Shown here: positions 25,013 to 33,254 of the stretch, in pieces | How the letters are laid out: every line of letters starts with the position of its first letter | Position numbering within the stretch: the stretch's first letter is position 1 | From: Parvibaculum lavamentivorans DS-1 | GTDB taxonomy: Bacteria; Pseudomonadota; Alphaproteobacteria; Parvibaculales; Parvibaculaceae | NCBI RefSeq assembly: GCF_000017565.1 | Contig: NC_009719.1 | Coordinates: 3,703,001-3,767,000, forward strand | Direction: 5' to 3' | Length of the DNA stretch: 64,000 bases | The notes under the pieces: generated by a model | Databases searched by the model: none | Told to the model about the DNA's origin: nothing | Seen by the model: the letters and a program-made list of their open reading frames with translations, nothing else | Position numbers and translations under genes: made by a program

Positions 25013-26239
25013 ATGATCGCGCGGGCCTTTCTCCGATTCACGAAGCGAGCACCAGTCATCGGTACCGATACAGATCTTGCTGCCGCGGGCGGCCTTCTCA
25101 CCATCGATCTCGATGCTGTGGCGGCGAATTACGACATGTTGCGGGCGGAGGCGGCCGGCGCCGAGGTTTCGGCGGTCGTGAAGGCCAATGCCTATGGACT
25201 CGGCATGGGGCCGGTGGCCCGGCGGCTGGCGGCGGAGGGCTGCCGAAGCTTCTTTGTGGCGGAGGCAAATGAGGGCGCGGCGCTGCGGGCGCTGCTGCCC
25301 GACGCGGAGATTTATGTTCTGAACGGGCTTTTTCCGGGAACGGCGGGGTTTTATGCCGCGCATGGGCTCGTGCCCTGCCTCGCCTCGATGGCGGAAGTGG
25401 CCGAATGGCGGGAGGCGGCGAAGGGCGGGAGCCTGAAGGCGGCGCTGCATTTCGACACCGGCATGAACCGGCTCGGCATGAGCGAGGCGGATGCGGCGGC
25501 GCTGGCGGCGGAGGGCGCGCTGACGGCGGGGATCGAGGTGCGGCTCATCATGAGCCATCTTGCCTGTGCGGACGATGCGGCGAGCCCGATGAATGCAAGG
25601 CAACTGGCGCGGTTTCGCGGGCTGCGGACAATACTGGCCGGGCGCTTTGCCGGGGCGAAGGCGAGCCTGGCCAATTCGGGCGGTATCTATCTCGGGAAAG
25701 ACTACCATTTCGACCTGGTGAGGCCCGGCGTGTCGCTTTACGGGGGGAGCCCCTTTACGGGGCGGGAACACCCCTTCCGCCCCGCCGTGACCGTCGAAGC
25801 GCGGGTGCTGGCGGTGCGGGAGATGGCGGCGGAGGAGACGGCCGGCTATGGCGCGACCTGGAAGGCGCGCGGAACGGCCCGCATGGCGGTGCTCGCGGCG
25901 GGATATGCCGATGGCTATATGAGGGCGCTGAGCTCTCCCCGGCCAAACGGCGATGGCGGCGACGATTATGGCGGACAGGTGCGGATTGCGGGTTACACTG
26001 CGCCCGTCGCGGGGCGAATCTCCATGGATATGCTGATCGTCGACGTGAGCGGGCTACCCGAAGGGGCGGTGAAGCGCGGCGACATGGCGGAGCTGATCGG
26101 CCCGCATATCACGGTGGACGATGTGGGCCTCAAGGCGGGAACACTCGGCTATGAAATTCTGACGAGCCTGGGCGGCAGATATATGCGGATCTATGTTTCG
26201 GGCGGCAAGGCCATGACTGAAGGCGGGGGACGGGTTTGA
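25013..26239 (+). CDS. alr: Alanine racemase
   Basis: 408 residues. The pyridoxal-phosphate lysine is K57 in AVVKANAYGLG. The second catalytic base is Y279 in GYGATW, and GYADGY and RISMDM complete the fold. It interconverts L- and D-alanine for peptidoglycan. It lies between dnaB and radA, as in many Hyphomicrobiales. Its stop overlaps the TTG start of the next gene. A 213-base gap separates it from the divergent kinase gene. Confidence 0.95.
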   Translation: MIARAFLRFTKRAPVIGTDTDLAAAGGLLTIDLDAVAANYDMLRAEAAGAEVSAVVKANAYGLGMGPVARRLAAEGCRSFFVAEANEGAALRALLPDAEIYVLNGLFPGTAGFYAAHGLVPCLASMAEVAEWREAAKGGSLKAALHFDTGMNRLGMSEADAAALAAEGALTAGIEVRLIMSHLACADDAASPMNARQLARFRGLRTILAGRFAGAKASLANSGGIYLGKDYHFDLVRPGVSLYGGSPFTGREHPFRPAVTVEARVLAVREMAAEETAGYGATWKARGTARMAVLAAGYADGYMRALSSPRPNGDGGDDYGGQVRIAGYTAPVAGRISMDMLIVDVSGLPEGAVKRGDMAELIGPHITVDDVGLKAGTLGYEILTSLGGRYMRIYVSGGKAMTEGGGRV

Positions 26240-27009
26240 ATTTTTTCGCGGTTATCGGGCGGGTCGTGCTGGCGCTGCTTGGCGAGATCGGACGGCTGTC
26301 GCTATTCGTCTGGCTGTCGGTTTCCCACATCCTGCGGCCGCCCTTCTTCTGGCGGCTGACGGCGCAGCAGATGCTGCGGATCGGCTATTTCTCGCTGCCG
26401 GTGGTGGCGCTCACCGCCTTCTTCACGGGTGGCGCGCTGGCGCTGCAAATCTATTACGGCGGCAACTCGTTCAATTCGGAATCGATCGTCGCGACCATCG
26501 TCGCGCTCGGCATCACACGCGAACTGGGGCCGGTGCTTGGCGGCCTGATGGTGGCGGGGCGCGTTTCGGCGGCGATCGCGGCGGAACTCGGCACGATGCG
26601 CGTGACAGAGCAGATCGACGCGCTGACGACGCTTTCGACCAACCCGCATAAATATCTGGTGGTGCCGCGCGTGGTGGCAGCCGTCATCACGCTGCCGCTG
26701 CTGGTGCTCGTTGCCGACATCATCGGCATCATGGGCGGCTATGTGGTGGGCACGGCGTCGCTCGATTTCAACGGCGGCGTCTATATCAAGAATACGGCGG
26801 ACTTCCTGAAGCTCGACGATGTGACGTCCGGCCTCATCAAGGCGGCGGTGTTCGGCTTCATCATCGCCGTCATGGGCTGCTTCCACGGCTTCAACTCGAA
26901 GGGTGGCGCGCAGGGCGTGGGCCGCGCGACGACGAACGCGGTGGTGACGGCCTCCATTCTGATCCTTGCGGCGAACTACGTCATGACGTCGCTGCTGTTT
27001 GCGAGCTGA
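26236..27009 (+). CDS. MlaE-family ABC transporter permease
   Basis: 257 residues with TTG start overlapping the alr stop (TTGA). Membrane helices and the conserved permease loop ITRELGPVLGGLMVAGRVSAAIAAELGTM (shown only as landmarks 88-116: EL, GR, EQ) identify the DUF140/MlaE family. In MlaFEDB the permease moves phospholipid between inner membrane and periplasmic carriers to maintain outer-membrane asymmetry. The ATPase follows 4 bases later. The usual MlaD and MlaC partners are not in the neighbourhood, so they are encoded elsewhere or this pair has another substrate. Confidence 0.9.
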   Translation: MNFFAVIGRVVLALLGEIGRLSLFVWLSVSHILRPPFFWRLTAQQMLRIGYFSLPVVALTAFFTGGALALQIYYGGNSFNSESIVATIVALGITRELGPVLGGLMVAGRVSAAIAAELGTMRVTEQIDALTTLSTNPHKYLVVPRVVAAVITLPLLVLVADIIGIMGGYVVGTASLDFNGGVYIKNTADFLKLDDVTSGLIKAAVFGFIIAVMGCFHGFNSKGGAQGVGRATTNAVVTASILILAANYVMTSLLFAS

Positions 27010-27013
27010 CATC

Positions 27014-27787
27014 ATGAGCGACGCCAAGATCGAACTCAGGAACGTCCACAAGCGCTTCGGCAAGAAGGTGGTGCTGGACGGCATCAACCTTACTGTGCCG
27101 AAAGGCGAGTCTCTTGTCGTGATCGGCGGCTCGGGCACCGGCAAGTCGGTGATGATCAAATGCGTGCTCGGCATCATCCGGCCGGACAGCGGCGAAATTT
27201 TCGTCGACGGCAAGAACGTGCTGAAAATGGATAGCGGCGAGCGCGAGAAGGTGCTCCGCAAATTCGGCATGCTGTTTCAGGGCGCGGCGCTGTTCGACAG
27301 CCTGCCTGTCTGGGAGAATGTCGCCTTCGGCCTGATACAAGGGCGGAAGATGAAGCGCAAACAGGCGAAAGACATTGCCATCGAGAAGCTTGCCAAGGTG
27401 GGGCTCGCGCCGGAAGTGGGCGAGCTTTATCCCGCCGAGCTTTCAGGCGGCATGCAGAAGCGCGTCGGACTTGCGCGCGCCATCGCGACGGAGCCGGAAA
27501 TCATTTTCTTCGACGAACCCACCACGGGCCTCGACCCGATCATGGCGGACGTCATCAACGATCTGATCGTCGACAGCGTGAAAGACCTTGGCGCAACGAC
27601 ACTCTCGATCACGCATGACATGGCGAGCGCACGCAAGATCGCGGACAAGGTGGCGATGATCTACAAGGGGAAGATCATCTGGTCGGGCAGCCGCGCGGAA
27701 GTGGACAATAGCGGCAATGAGTATGTCGACCAGTTCATTCATGGGCGGGCGGAAGGCCCGATCCAGATGGAAGTGCTGAAGCCTTAA
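27014..27787 (+). CDS. MlaF-family ABC transporter ATPase
   Basis: 257 residues. Walker A is GGSGTGKS, the ABC signature LSGGMQKRVGLARA, Walker B IIFFDEPTTGLDP and the switch His in SITHDM. The MQKR version of the signature is typical of MlaF/Ttg2A. It is coupled to the MlaE-like permease 4 bases upstream and energises that transporter at the inner membrane. A long palindromic repeat begins 20 bases after its stop. Confidence 0.92.
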   Translation: MSDAKIELRNVHKRFGKKVVLDGINLTVPKGESLVVIGGSGTGKSVMIKCVLGIIRPDSGEIFVDGKNVLKMDSGEREKVLRKFGMLFQGAALFDSLPVWENVAFGLIQGRKMKRKQAKDIAIEKLAKVGLAPEVGELYPAELSGGMQKRVGLARAIATEPEIIFFDEPTTGLDPIMADVINDLIVDSVKDLGATTLSITHDMASARKIADKVAMIYKGKIIWSGSRAEVDNSGNEYVDQFIHGRAEGPIQMEVLKP

Positions 27788-27806
27788 GGGTTTTCACTCC
27801 ACGGCA

Positions 27807-27900
27807 GTCATTGCGAGCGAAGCGAAGCAATCCAGGGGCGGCTTGCTCCTGTGCCTGTAGCCCCTGGATTGCTTCGTCGGCTTCGCCTCCTCGCAATGAC
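27807..27900. repeat. Dispersed palindromic repeat (about 94 bases)
   Basis: It begins GTCATTGCGAG and ends CTCGCAATGAC. Inside, GAAGCAATCCAGGGGC pairs with GCCCCTGGATTGCTTC. This CATTGCGAG...GCAATCCAG hairpin resembles a widespread intergenic repeat of proteobacteria. It sits between the ABC transporter and radA and could terminate or attenuate transcription. Only one copy was seen in this window. Confidence 0.75.
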
Positions 27901-27927
27901 GAATTTTTGAAAGGCAAACACCGCATC

Positions 27928-29352
27928 ATGGCGCGCGCATCACGCACATTTGTCTGTCAGGCTTGCGGGGCGGTGACGGCCCGCTGGGCGGGGCGGTGCG
28001 AGAGTTGCGGCGAGTGGAACACCATCGTCGAGGAGGCGCCCGACAGCGCCGGCGTCGGCGGCGGGCCGCAGAAATCGCTCGCAGGCGCGCGGGCGAAGGG
28101 GCGGAAGATCGAACTCGTCGCGATGAGCGGCGAGACGGCCGACCCGCCGCGCCATGTGACCGGCGTCGGCGAATTCGACCGGGTGACGGGCGGCGGGCTG
28201 GTGCCGGGCTCGGCACTGCTGATCGGAGGCGATCCGGGCATCGGCAAGTCGACGCTGCTTTTGCAGGTGATGGCGGCGCTGGCGCGGAAAGGAAAATCCG
28301 TCGTCTATATTTCCGGCGAAGAGGCAATTGCGCAGGTGAGGATGCGGGCGCGCAGGCTCGGGCTTGCGGATGCCGAAGTGCAGCTCGGCGCGGAGACGAA
28401 CCTCAAGGACATCATCGGCACGCTGGAAAGCGGACAGGCGCCGGACGCGGTGGTGATCGACTCCATCCAGACGATGTGGACGGATGTGCTGGAATCCGCG
28501 CCCGGCACGGTGGCGCAGGTGCGCGCCTCGGCGCAGGAGCTTGTGCGCTTTGCAAAGAAGCGCGGGTCGGCCGTCATTCTCGTCGGCCATGTGACCAAGG
28601 AAGGCCAGATCGCGGGGCCACGAGTCGTCGAGCACATGGTCGATGCGGTGATCTATTTCGAAGGCGAGCGCGGACACCAGTTCCGCATCCTGCGGGCGGT
28701 GAAGAACCGCTTCGGACCGGCAAACGAAATCGGCGTGTTCGAGATGGGGGAAATGGGGCTCGCCGAAGTGCCGAACCCATCGGCGCTCTTTCTCGGCGAG
28801 CGCGACGGGGAGACGAGCGGCTCGGCGGTCTTTGCCGGGATCGAGGGGACGCGGCCGGTGCTGGTCGAAATCCAGGCGCTGGTGGCGCAAAGTTCGCTCG
28901 GCACGCCGCGCCGGGCGGTTGTCGGCTGGGACGGGGGGCGGCTTTCCATGATCCTCGCGGTGCTGGAGGCGCGGTGCGGCCTCTCGCTGGCGGGGCAGGA
29001 TGTTTACCTCAATGTGGCGGGCGGATTGCGAATCAACGAGCCGGCGGCGGACCTTGCGGTGGCGGCGGCGCTTGTTTCATCCGTTTCGGGGATGCCGCTG
29101 CCGCCCGATTGCGTCATTTTCGGCGAAATCAGCCTTTCGGGCGCCGTGCGGCCCGTGAACCAGATGGATGCTCGGCTGAAAGAGGCGGAAAAGCTGGGCT
29201 TTACGCGGGGCATCATTCCCGCCAGCGCGGCGCGGACAAGGCCTTCCACGGCGCTGAAATTTACTGAAATTTCGGACCTTGCGGGGCTTATAGCCCATCT
29301 CACGGCGGGGGACGGCAAGGGCAAGGGCGACCGCCGGGCACGCGATGTGTGA
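27928..29352 (+). CDS. radA: DNA repair protein RadA (branch-migration helicase)
   Basis: 474 residues from ATG 27928; an upstream frame through the palindromic repeat is not coding. The zinc finger CQACG...CESCG is near the start. Walker A GGDPGIGKST and the RadA-specific KNRFG motif (VKNRFGPANEIGVFEM) follow. The C-terminal Lon-protease-like domain (LRINEPAADLAVAAALVSS) completes it. RadA drives branch migration in homologous recombination. It precedes cvpA by 30 bases and likely shares an operon with cvpA-purF. Confidence 0.96.
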   Translation: MARASRTFVCQACGAVTARWAGRCESCGEWNTIVEEAPDSAGVGGGPQKSLAGARAKGRKIELVAMSGETADPPRHVTGVGEFDRVTGGGLVPGSALLIGGDPGIGKSTLLLQVMAALARKGKSVVYISGEEAIAQVRMRARRLGLADAEVQLGAETNLKDIIGTLESGQAPDAVVIDSIQTMWTDVLESAPGTVAQVRASAQELVRFAKKRGSAVILVGHVTKEGQIAGPRVVEHMVDAVIYFEGERGHQFRILRAVKNRFGPANEIGVFEMGEMGLAEVPNPSALFLGERDGETSGSAVFAGIEGTRPVLVEIQALVAQSSLGTPRRAVVGWDGGRLSMILAVLEARCGLSLAGQDVYLNVAGGLRINEPAADLAVAAALVSSVSGMPLPPDCVIFGEISLSGAVRPVNQMDARLKEAEKLGFTRGIIPASAARTRPSTALKFTEISDLAGLIAHLTAGDGKGKGDRRARDV

Positions 29353-29382
29353 TAAAGTGCGGCAGGTTTCCGGGAGAGAGTT

Positions 29383-30081
29383 TTGACGCTTTTCGACCTC
29401 TTCGTCATAGGTGTGCTGCTGGTTTCGAGTGTGCTGGCGCTGTTGCGCGGGTTCACCAACGAGGTCTTGTCGATCCTTGCCTGGATCGTCGGCGCCCTTG
29501 CGGCGCTGTGGCTGTTTCCCTATGTAACGCCCATATTGAGAGACGTGATCTCGCCGCCCTGGCTTGCCTCGGTCGTGGCGGCGGTCGGGATTTTCGTCGT
29601 CGCCTATGCGATCGTCGCGGCGCTTACCGCCCGCTGGTCCGGCGGATTGATGGATCTGCATGAACGGGCAGCCCTTCTCGACCGGACGCTTGGCCTTATT
29701 TTCGGCGCCGCGAGGGGATTGCTGATCGTCACGGTCGCTTATCTTTTCTTCGCGTGGCTGGTGCCGAACCCCGACGACCAGCCAGGCTGGATCAGATACG
29801 CAAAGACGAGGCCCCTGGTCGAGGATACGGCCGCCCTGCTCTTTTCGCTCGCGCCGGCCCCCGGCGGACGCGAGGTCGCGCCGCGATCCCCGGCACCGGC
29901 GCGGGAAACGATACCGGCGCCGAGCTACCGCGAGACGCCGCGTCAAGAGGCCGCGCCGGCACCGGCCCAAGCGACCCCCGCGCCCGCCAATTCGGGCGCT
30001 GACACGGGAAATGGCCCGGGGTATAACCCGTCCGAACGGAGGGGACTCGACCGATTGTTCGAGAACACGACCGGGGATTAG
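29383..30081 (+). CDS. cvpA: CvpA-family membrane protein
   Basis: 232 residues from TTG 29383 (GGGAGAGAG site). Four membrane helices lie in the first 150 residues (FDLFVIGVLLVSSVLALLRG, LAWIVGALAALWLFP, VVAAVGIFVVAYAIVAAL, GLLIVTVAYLFFAWLV). A proline/alanine-rich cytosolic or periplasmic tail follows. CvpA homologues are required for colicin V export and for envelope resistance. The gene directly before purF is the classical arrangement. Confidence 0.9.
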   Translation: MTLFDLFVIGVLLVSSVLALLRGFTNEVLSILAWIVGALAALWLFPYVTPILRDVISPPWLASVVAAVGIFVVAYAIVAALTARWSGGLMDLHERAALLDRTLGLIFGAARGLLIVTVAYLFFAWLVPNPDDQPGWIRYAKTRPLVEDTAALLFSLAPAPGGREVAPRSPAPARETIPAPSYRETPRQEAAPAPAQATPAPANSGADTGNGPGYNPSERRGLDRLFENTTGD

Positions 30082-30107
30082 TACCCGTTTCTTTTGGAGT
30101 CCCAGCG

Positions 30108-31619
30108 ATGTCCGACCAGATGCAGCTGCCCTTCCCGCTTCCTTCTCAGGCGCCCGAACCGGCGTATTTTCAGGATGACGGGATGGACGACGACAAGCTG
30201 CGCGAGGAATGCGGCGTATTCGGCGTGTTCGGCCATAACGACGCGGCGGCGCTGACGGCGCTCGGCCTGCATGCCCTGCAGCATCGCGGGCAGGAAGCGG
30301 CGGGCATCGTCGCCTATGACGGCGAACATTTTCATTCGGAGCGGCGACTCGGGCTTGTGGGCGACCACTTCTCTTCCGCCAAGGTCATCGACCGGCTGAT
30401 CGGCGACGCGGCTATCGGCCATGTGCGCTATTCGACGACGGGCGAGACGATCCTGCGCAACGTGCAGCCGCTGTTTGCCGACCTGTGGGGCGGCGGTTTT
30501 GCGGTCGCGCATAATGGCAACCTCACCAATGCCATCACACTCCGCAACGAGCTGGTGCGCGACGGCGCGATCTTCCAGTCGACCTCCGACACAGAGACGA
30601 TCCTGCAGCTTGTGGCGCGGAGCCGGAAGCCGCGCGTGGTGGAGCGCTTCGTCGAGGCGCTGTCGCAGATACAGGGCGCCTATGCGCTGGTGGCGCTGAC
30701 CAACAAGAAGCTGATCGGCGCGCGCGATCCGCTCGGCATTCGGCCGCTGGTGCTGGGCAAGCTGGCGGGGGCGCCGATCCTCGCTTCGGAAACGGTGGCG
30801 CTGGACATTATCGGCGCGCAATTCGTGCGCGAGATCGAGCCCGGCGAGATCGTGGTGTGCACGAAGGAAGGGATCGAATCCATTCGCCCGTTCCCGCAGC
30901 AGAGGGTGCGGCCCTGCGTGTTCGAGTACATCTATTTTGCGCGGCCCGACAGCGTGGTCGGCGGCAAGAGCGTCTATAATGTGCGCAAGCGGCTCGGGCA
31001 GGAACTGGCGCGTGAAAGCGCGGTGGAAGCCGATGTCGTGATACCGGTGCCGGATTCCGGCGTGCCTGCCGCCATCGGCTATGCGGCGGAGAGCGGCATA
31101 CCGTTCGAGCTCGGCATCATCCGCAACCATTATGTGGGGCGGACCTTCATCGAGCCGACGCAGCACATTCGCCAGCTCGGCGTGAAGCTCAAGCACAATG
31201 CGAACCGCGCCATTGTGGAAGGCAAGCGCATCATTCTCGTGGACGACAGCGTGGTGCGCGGCACGACCTCCATCAAGATCGTGAAGATGATGTATGAAGC
31301 GGGCGCGAAGGAAGTGCATATGCGCGTCGCCAGCCCGCCGATCACGCATTCGGATTTCTATGGCATCGACACGCCGGAGCGCGAACAACTGCTCGCCTCC
31401 AATTACGACCTCGAAGGAATGCGCGCCTATATCGGCGTCGACAGCCTTGCCTTCATTTCGGTCGACGGCCTTTACCGCGCGATGGGTTTCACGCATCGCG
31501 ACCAGCAGAACCCGCAACTGACCGACCACTGCTTCACCGGCGACTATCCGACACCGCTCACCGACCGCGACGGCGAGCAGCGGACGCGGCAATTGTCGCT
31601 TCTGGCGGAAATCGCCTGA
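30108..31619 (+). CDS. purF: Amidophosphoribosyltransferase
   Basis: 503 residues. The glutaminase nucleophile is C35 in EECGVFGVFG, exposed after removal of a 34-residue propeptide. GHVRYSTTG and the PRPP-binding ILVDDSVVRGTTS are intact. It catalyses the first step of purine synthesis, PRPP + glutamine to phosphoribosylamine. The C-x-x-C-F-T-G motif of iron-sulfur PurFs reads TDHCFTG here, so one cluster ligand of that pair is absent and cluster binding is uncertain. It follows cvpA by 26 bases. Confidence 0.96.
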   Translation: MSDQMQLPFPLPSQAPEPAYFQDDGMDDDKLREECGVFGVFGHNDAAALTALGLHALQHRGQEAAGIVAYDGEHFHSERRLGLVGDHFSSAKVIDRLIGDAAIGHVRYSTTGETILRNVQPLFADLWGGGFAVAHNGNLTNAITLRNELVRDGAIFQSTSDTETILQLVARSRKPRVVERFVEALSQIQGAYALVALTNKKLIGARDPLGIRPLVLGKLAGAPILASETVALDIIGAQFVREIEPGEIVVCTKEGIESIRPFPQQRVRPCVFEYIYFARPDSVVGGKSVYNVRKRLGQELARESAVEADVVIPVPDSGVPAAIGYAAESGIPFELGIIRNHYVGRTFIEPTQHIRQLGVKLKHNANRAIVEGKRIILVDDSVVRGTTSIKIVKMMYEAGAKEVHMRVASPPITHSDFYGIDTPEREQLLASNYDLEGMRAYIGVDSLAFISVDGLYRAMGFTHRDQQNPQLTDHCFTGDYPTPLTDRDGEQRTRQLSLLAEIA

Positions 31620-31645
31620 GCCCTTGACGAGTTTGGACTTCTGAC

Positions 31646-32365
31646 ATGACCGGACGATTGCAGGACCGCCTGGCGGTTATCACAGGCGCTTCGCGCGGCA
31701 TTGGCAGAGCGGTGGCGCTCGGCATGGCGGCGGAGGGGGCGCATGTGATCCTCGTCGCGCGCACCGTGGGCGGGCTTGAGGAAGTGGATAATGAAATCCG
31801 CAAGGTGGGCGGCAAGGCGACGCTGGTGCCTCTCGACCTTACCGACATGCCCGGCATCGACCGGCTGGGCGCGACGATTTTCGAACGCTGGGGGAAGCTC
31901 GACATCCTTGTCGGCAATGCGGGGCTGCTCGGCACGCTGACGCCGATGGCGCATCTCGAACCCAAGGACTGGGACAAGACGCTGGCCGTGAACGTCACCG
32001 CCAACTACCGCCTCATCCGCTCGCTTGAGCCGCTGCTGAAACGCTCCGATGCGGGGCGCGCGATTTTCGTGACCTCCGGGGCGGCGCAGAAGTGCAAGCC
32101 CTATTGGGGCAGCTATTCAGTGACCAAGGCGGCGCTCGACGCGATGATGAAGACATGGGCGGCGGAGGTCGAGACATCGGCCATCCGCGTCAACTCGGTG
32201 AGCCCGGGGCCGACGCGGACCGCCATGCGCAAGAAGGCGATGCCGGGCGAAGACCCGACGACGCTGACGAAGCCCGCCGACCTCGTGCCGCTCTTTATCG
32301 AACTGGCCATGCCCGGCTGCACCCGGCATGGCGAGATCGTGGAATATCAGAAGGTGAAGGCGTAA
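31646..32365 (+). CDS. Short-chain dehydrogenase/reductase
   Basis: 239 residues. The cofactor motif TGASRGIG, NAGLLG and the catalytic YSVTK (Tyr-x-x-x-Lys) after SGAAQ show a classical SDR. The substrate is unknown. It lies 26 bases after purF on the same strand, and this neighbour order is common in alphaproteobacteria. It ends 4 bases before the convergent NTF2-like gene. Confidence 0.88.
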   Translation: MTGRLQDRLAVITGASRGIGRAVALGMAAEGAHVILVARTVGGLEEVDNEIRKVGGKATLVPLDLTDMPGIDRLGATIFERWGKLDILVGNAGLLGTLTPMAHLEPKDWDKTLAVNVTANYRLIRSLEPLLKRSDAGRAIFVTSGAAQKCKPYWGSYSVTKAALDAMMKTWAAEVETSAIRVNSVSPGPTRTAMRKKAMPGEDPTTLTKPADLVPLFIELAMPGCTRHGEIVEYQKVKA

Positions 32366-32369
32366 GGCC

Positions 32370-32696
32370 TTAGCCGATCGCCAGATGCGCTATGCGGCCG
32401 CCGGCAAGGGTGAAGTCATAGCCGAGCATGGCGGGGCTGCCGGGGAAATTGCCGGAGACGAGCGCCTTCACTTTCACGTTCTCGCCCGCGACAGCGACCT
32501 CCCGGACGTCCACGGTGACGGCGTATTTCCGCGTCGTTTCAATCATCCAATCGCGAATGGCGGCCTGCCCCGTCATCGTCGCCCCTTCATCCTTCACCAC
32601 CGCATCTTCCGCGAAGGGCGCGAGCATGGCATCGATCTCGTGGCGGTTTTTCGCGGTGAAATAGGCGGAGAGAGGAGCCGGGAGTTTGTCGGTCAC
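32370..32696 (-). CDS. NTF2-like/SnoaL-like small protein
   Basis: 108 residues from GTG 32696 (GGAAAGGAAACACC site). A longer frame to 32768 would overlap the divergent HxlR gene. The pattern LSAYFTAKNRHEIDAMLAPF, then AEDAVVKDEG and GQAAIRDWM, is typical of nuclear-transport-factor-2 folds used by small isomerases or ligand-binding proteins. It is divergent from an HxlR regulator 65 bases away and is its probable target. Confidence 0.78.
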   Translation of the reverse strand: MTDKLPAPLSAYFTAKNRHEIDAMLAPFAEDAVVKDEGATMTGQAAIRDWMIETTRKYAVTVDVREVAVAGENVKVKALVSGNFPGSPAMLGYDFTLAGGRIAHLAIG

Positions 32697-32761
32697 GGTG
32701 TTTCCTTTCGGTTGCGGATCGTCCAATTGCCTGACACCAGAAATGGCGGCATGCTTCCGCA

Positions 32762-33136
32762 ATGACAAGAACGCACGAAAAAGTGGGTGACTTACCGCCG
32801 GGTAAGCCCGAGGCGCATACGCCGGAAAGCGCGGCGGCGGGGATCGACGCCGCGTTCGGCATGCTTGGCGGCCGATGGAAGCTCATCATCCTGTTTCATC
32901 TTTTCGGCGGGCAGGTGAAGCGCTTTTCGGAGCTGGAGGCCGCCATTCCCGCCGTCTCGCAGAAGATGCTCGCGCAGCAATTGCGCCAGATGGAGACGGA
33001 CGGCCTGGTGCTGCGTACGGTCTATCCCGAGGTGCCGCCGAGGGTGGATTACCGGCTGACGGATTGGGGGCAATCGCTCTGCCCGGCGCTGGACGCCTTG
33101 CTTCAATGGGCGGAGGACAAGCAAGGCGCGAGGTAG
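32762..33136 (+). CDS. HxlR-family transcriptional regulator
   Basis: 124 residues with the HxlR winged-helix core: GGRWKLIILFHLFGG, KRFSELEAAIPAVSQKMLAQ, and LRQMETDGLVLRTVYPEVPP. HxlR proteins are small dimeric regulators of detoxification and redox genes. No conserved redox Cys is present at the N-terminus. It is divergent from the NTF2-like gene and probably represses it. Confidence 0.88.
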   Translation: MTRTHEKVGDLPPGKPEAHTPESAAAGIDAAFGMLGGRWKLIILFHLFGGQVKRFSELEAAIPAVSQKMLAQQLRQMETDGLVLRTVYPEVPPRVDYRLTDWGQSLCPALDALLQWAEDKQGAR

Positions 33137-33254
33137 CGAACCCCACGCCTTGCCCCAGAAGGCGCAAACGGGCGGACAGCGGCGGTGCTTGCGTATAAAG
33201 TGGTTGGGGATGAGGGCGACAATTGAATAGTTGCGGGTGAGGATCGGGGCGGGG

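Noticed and set aside
27963-29267. 434-codon frame within radA
   Set aside because: It is a shifted frame, very rich in Gly and Arg, a usual artefact in high-GC genes.
30078-31592. 504-codon open frame on the minus strand
   Set aside because: It is antisense to purF, which has complete motifs.
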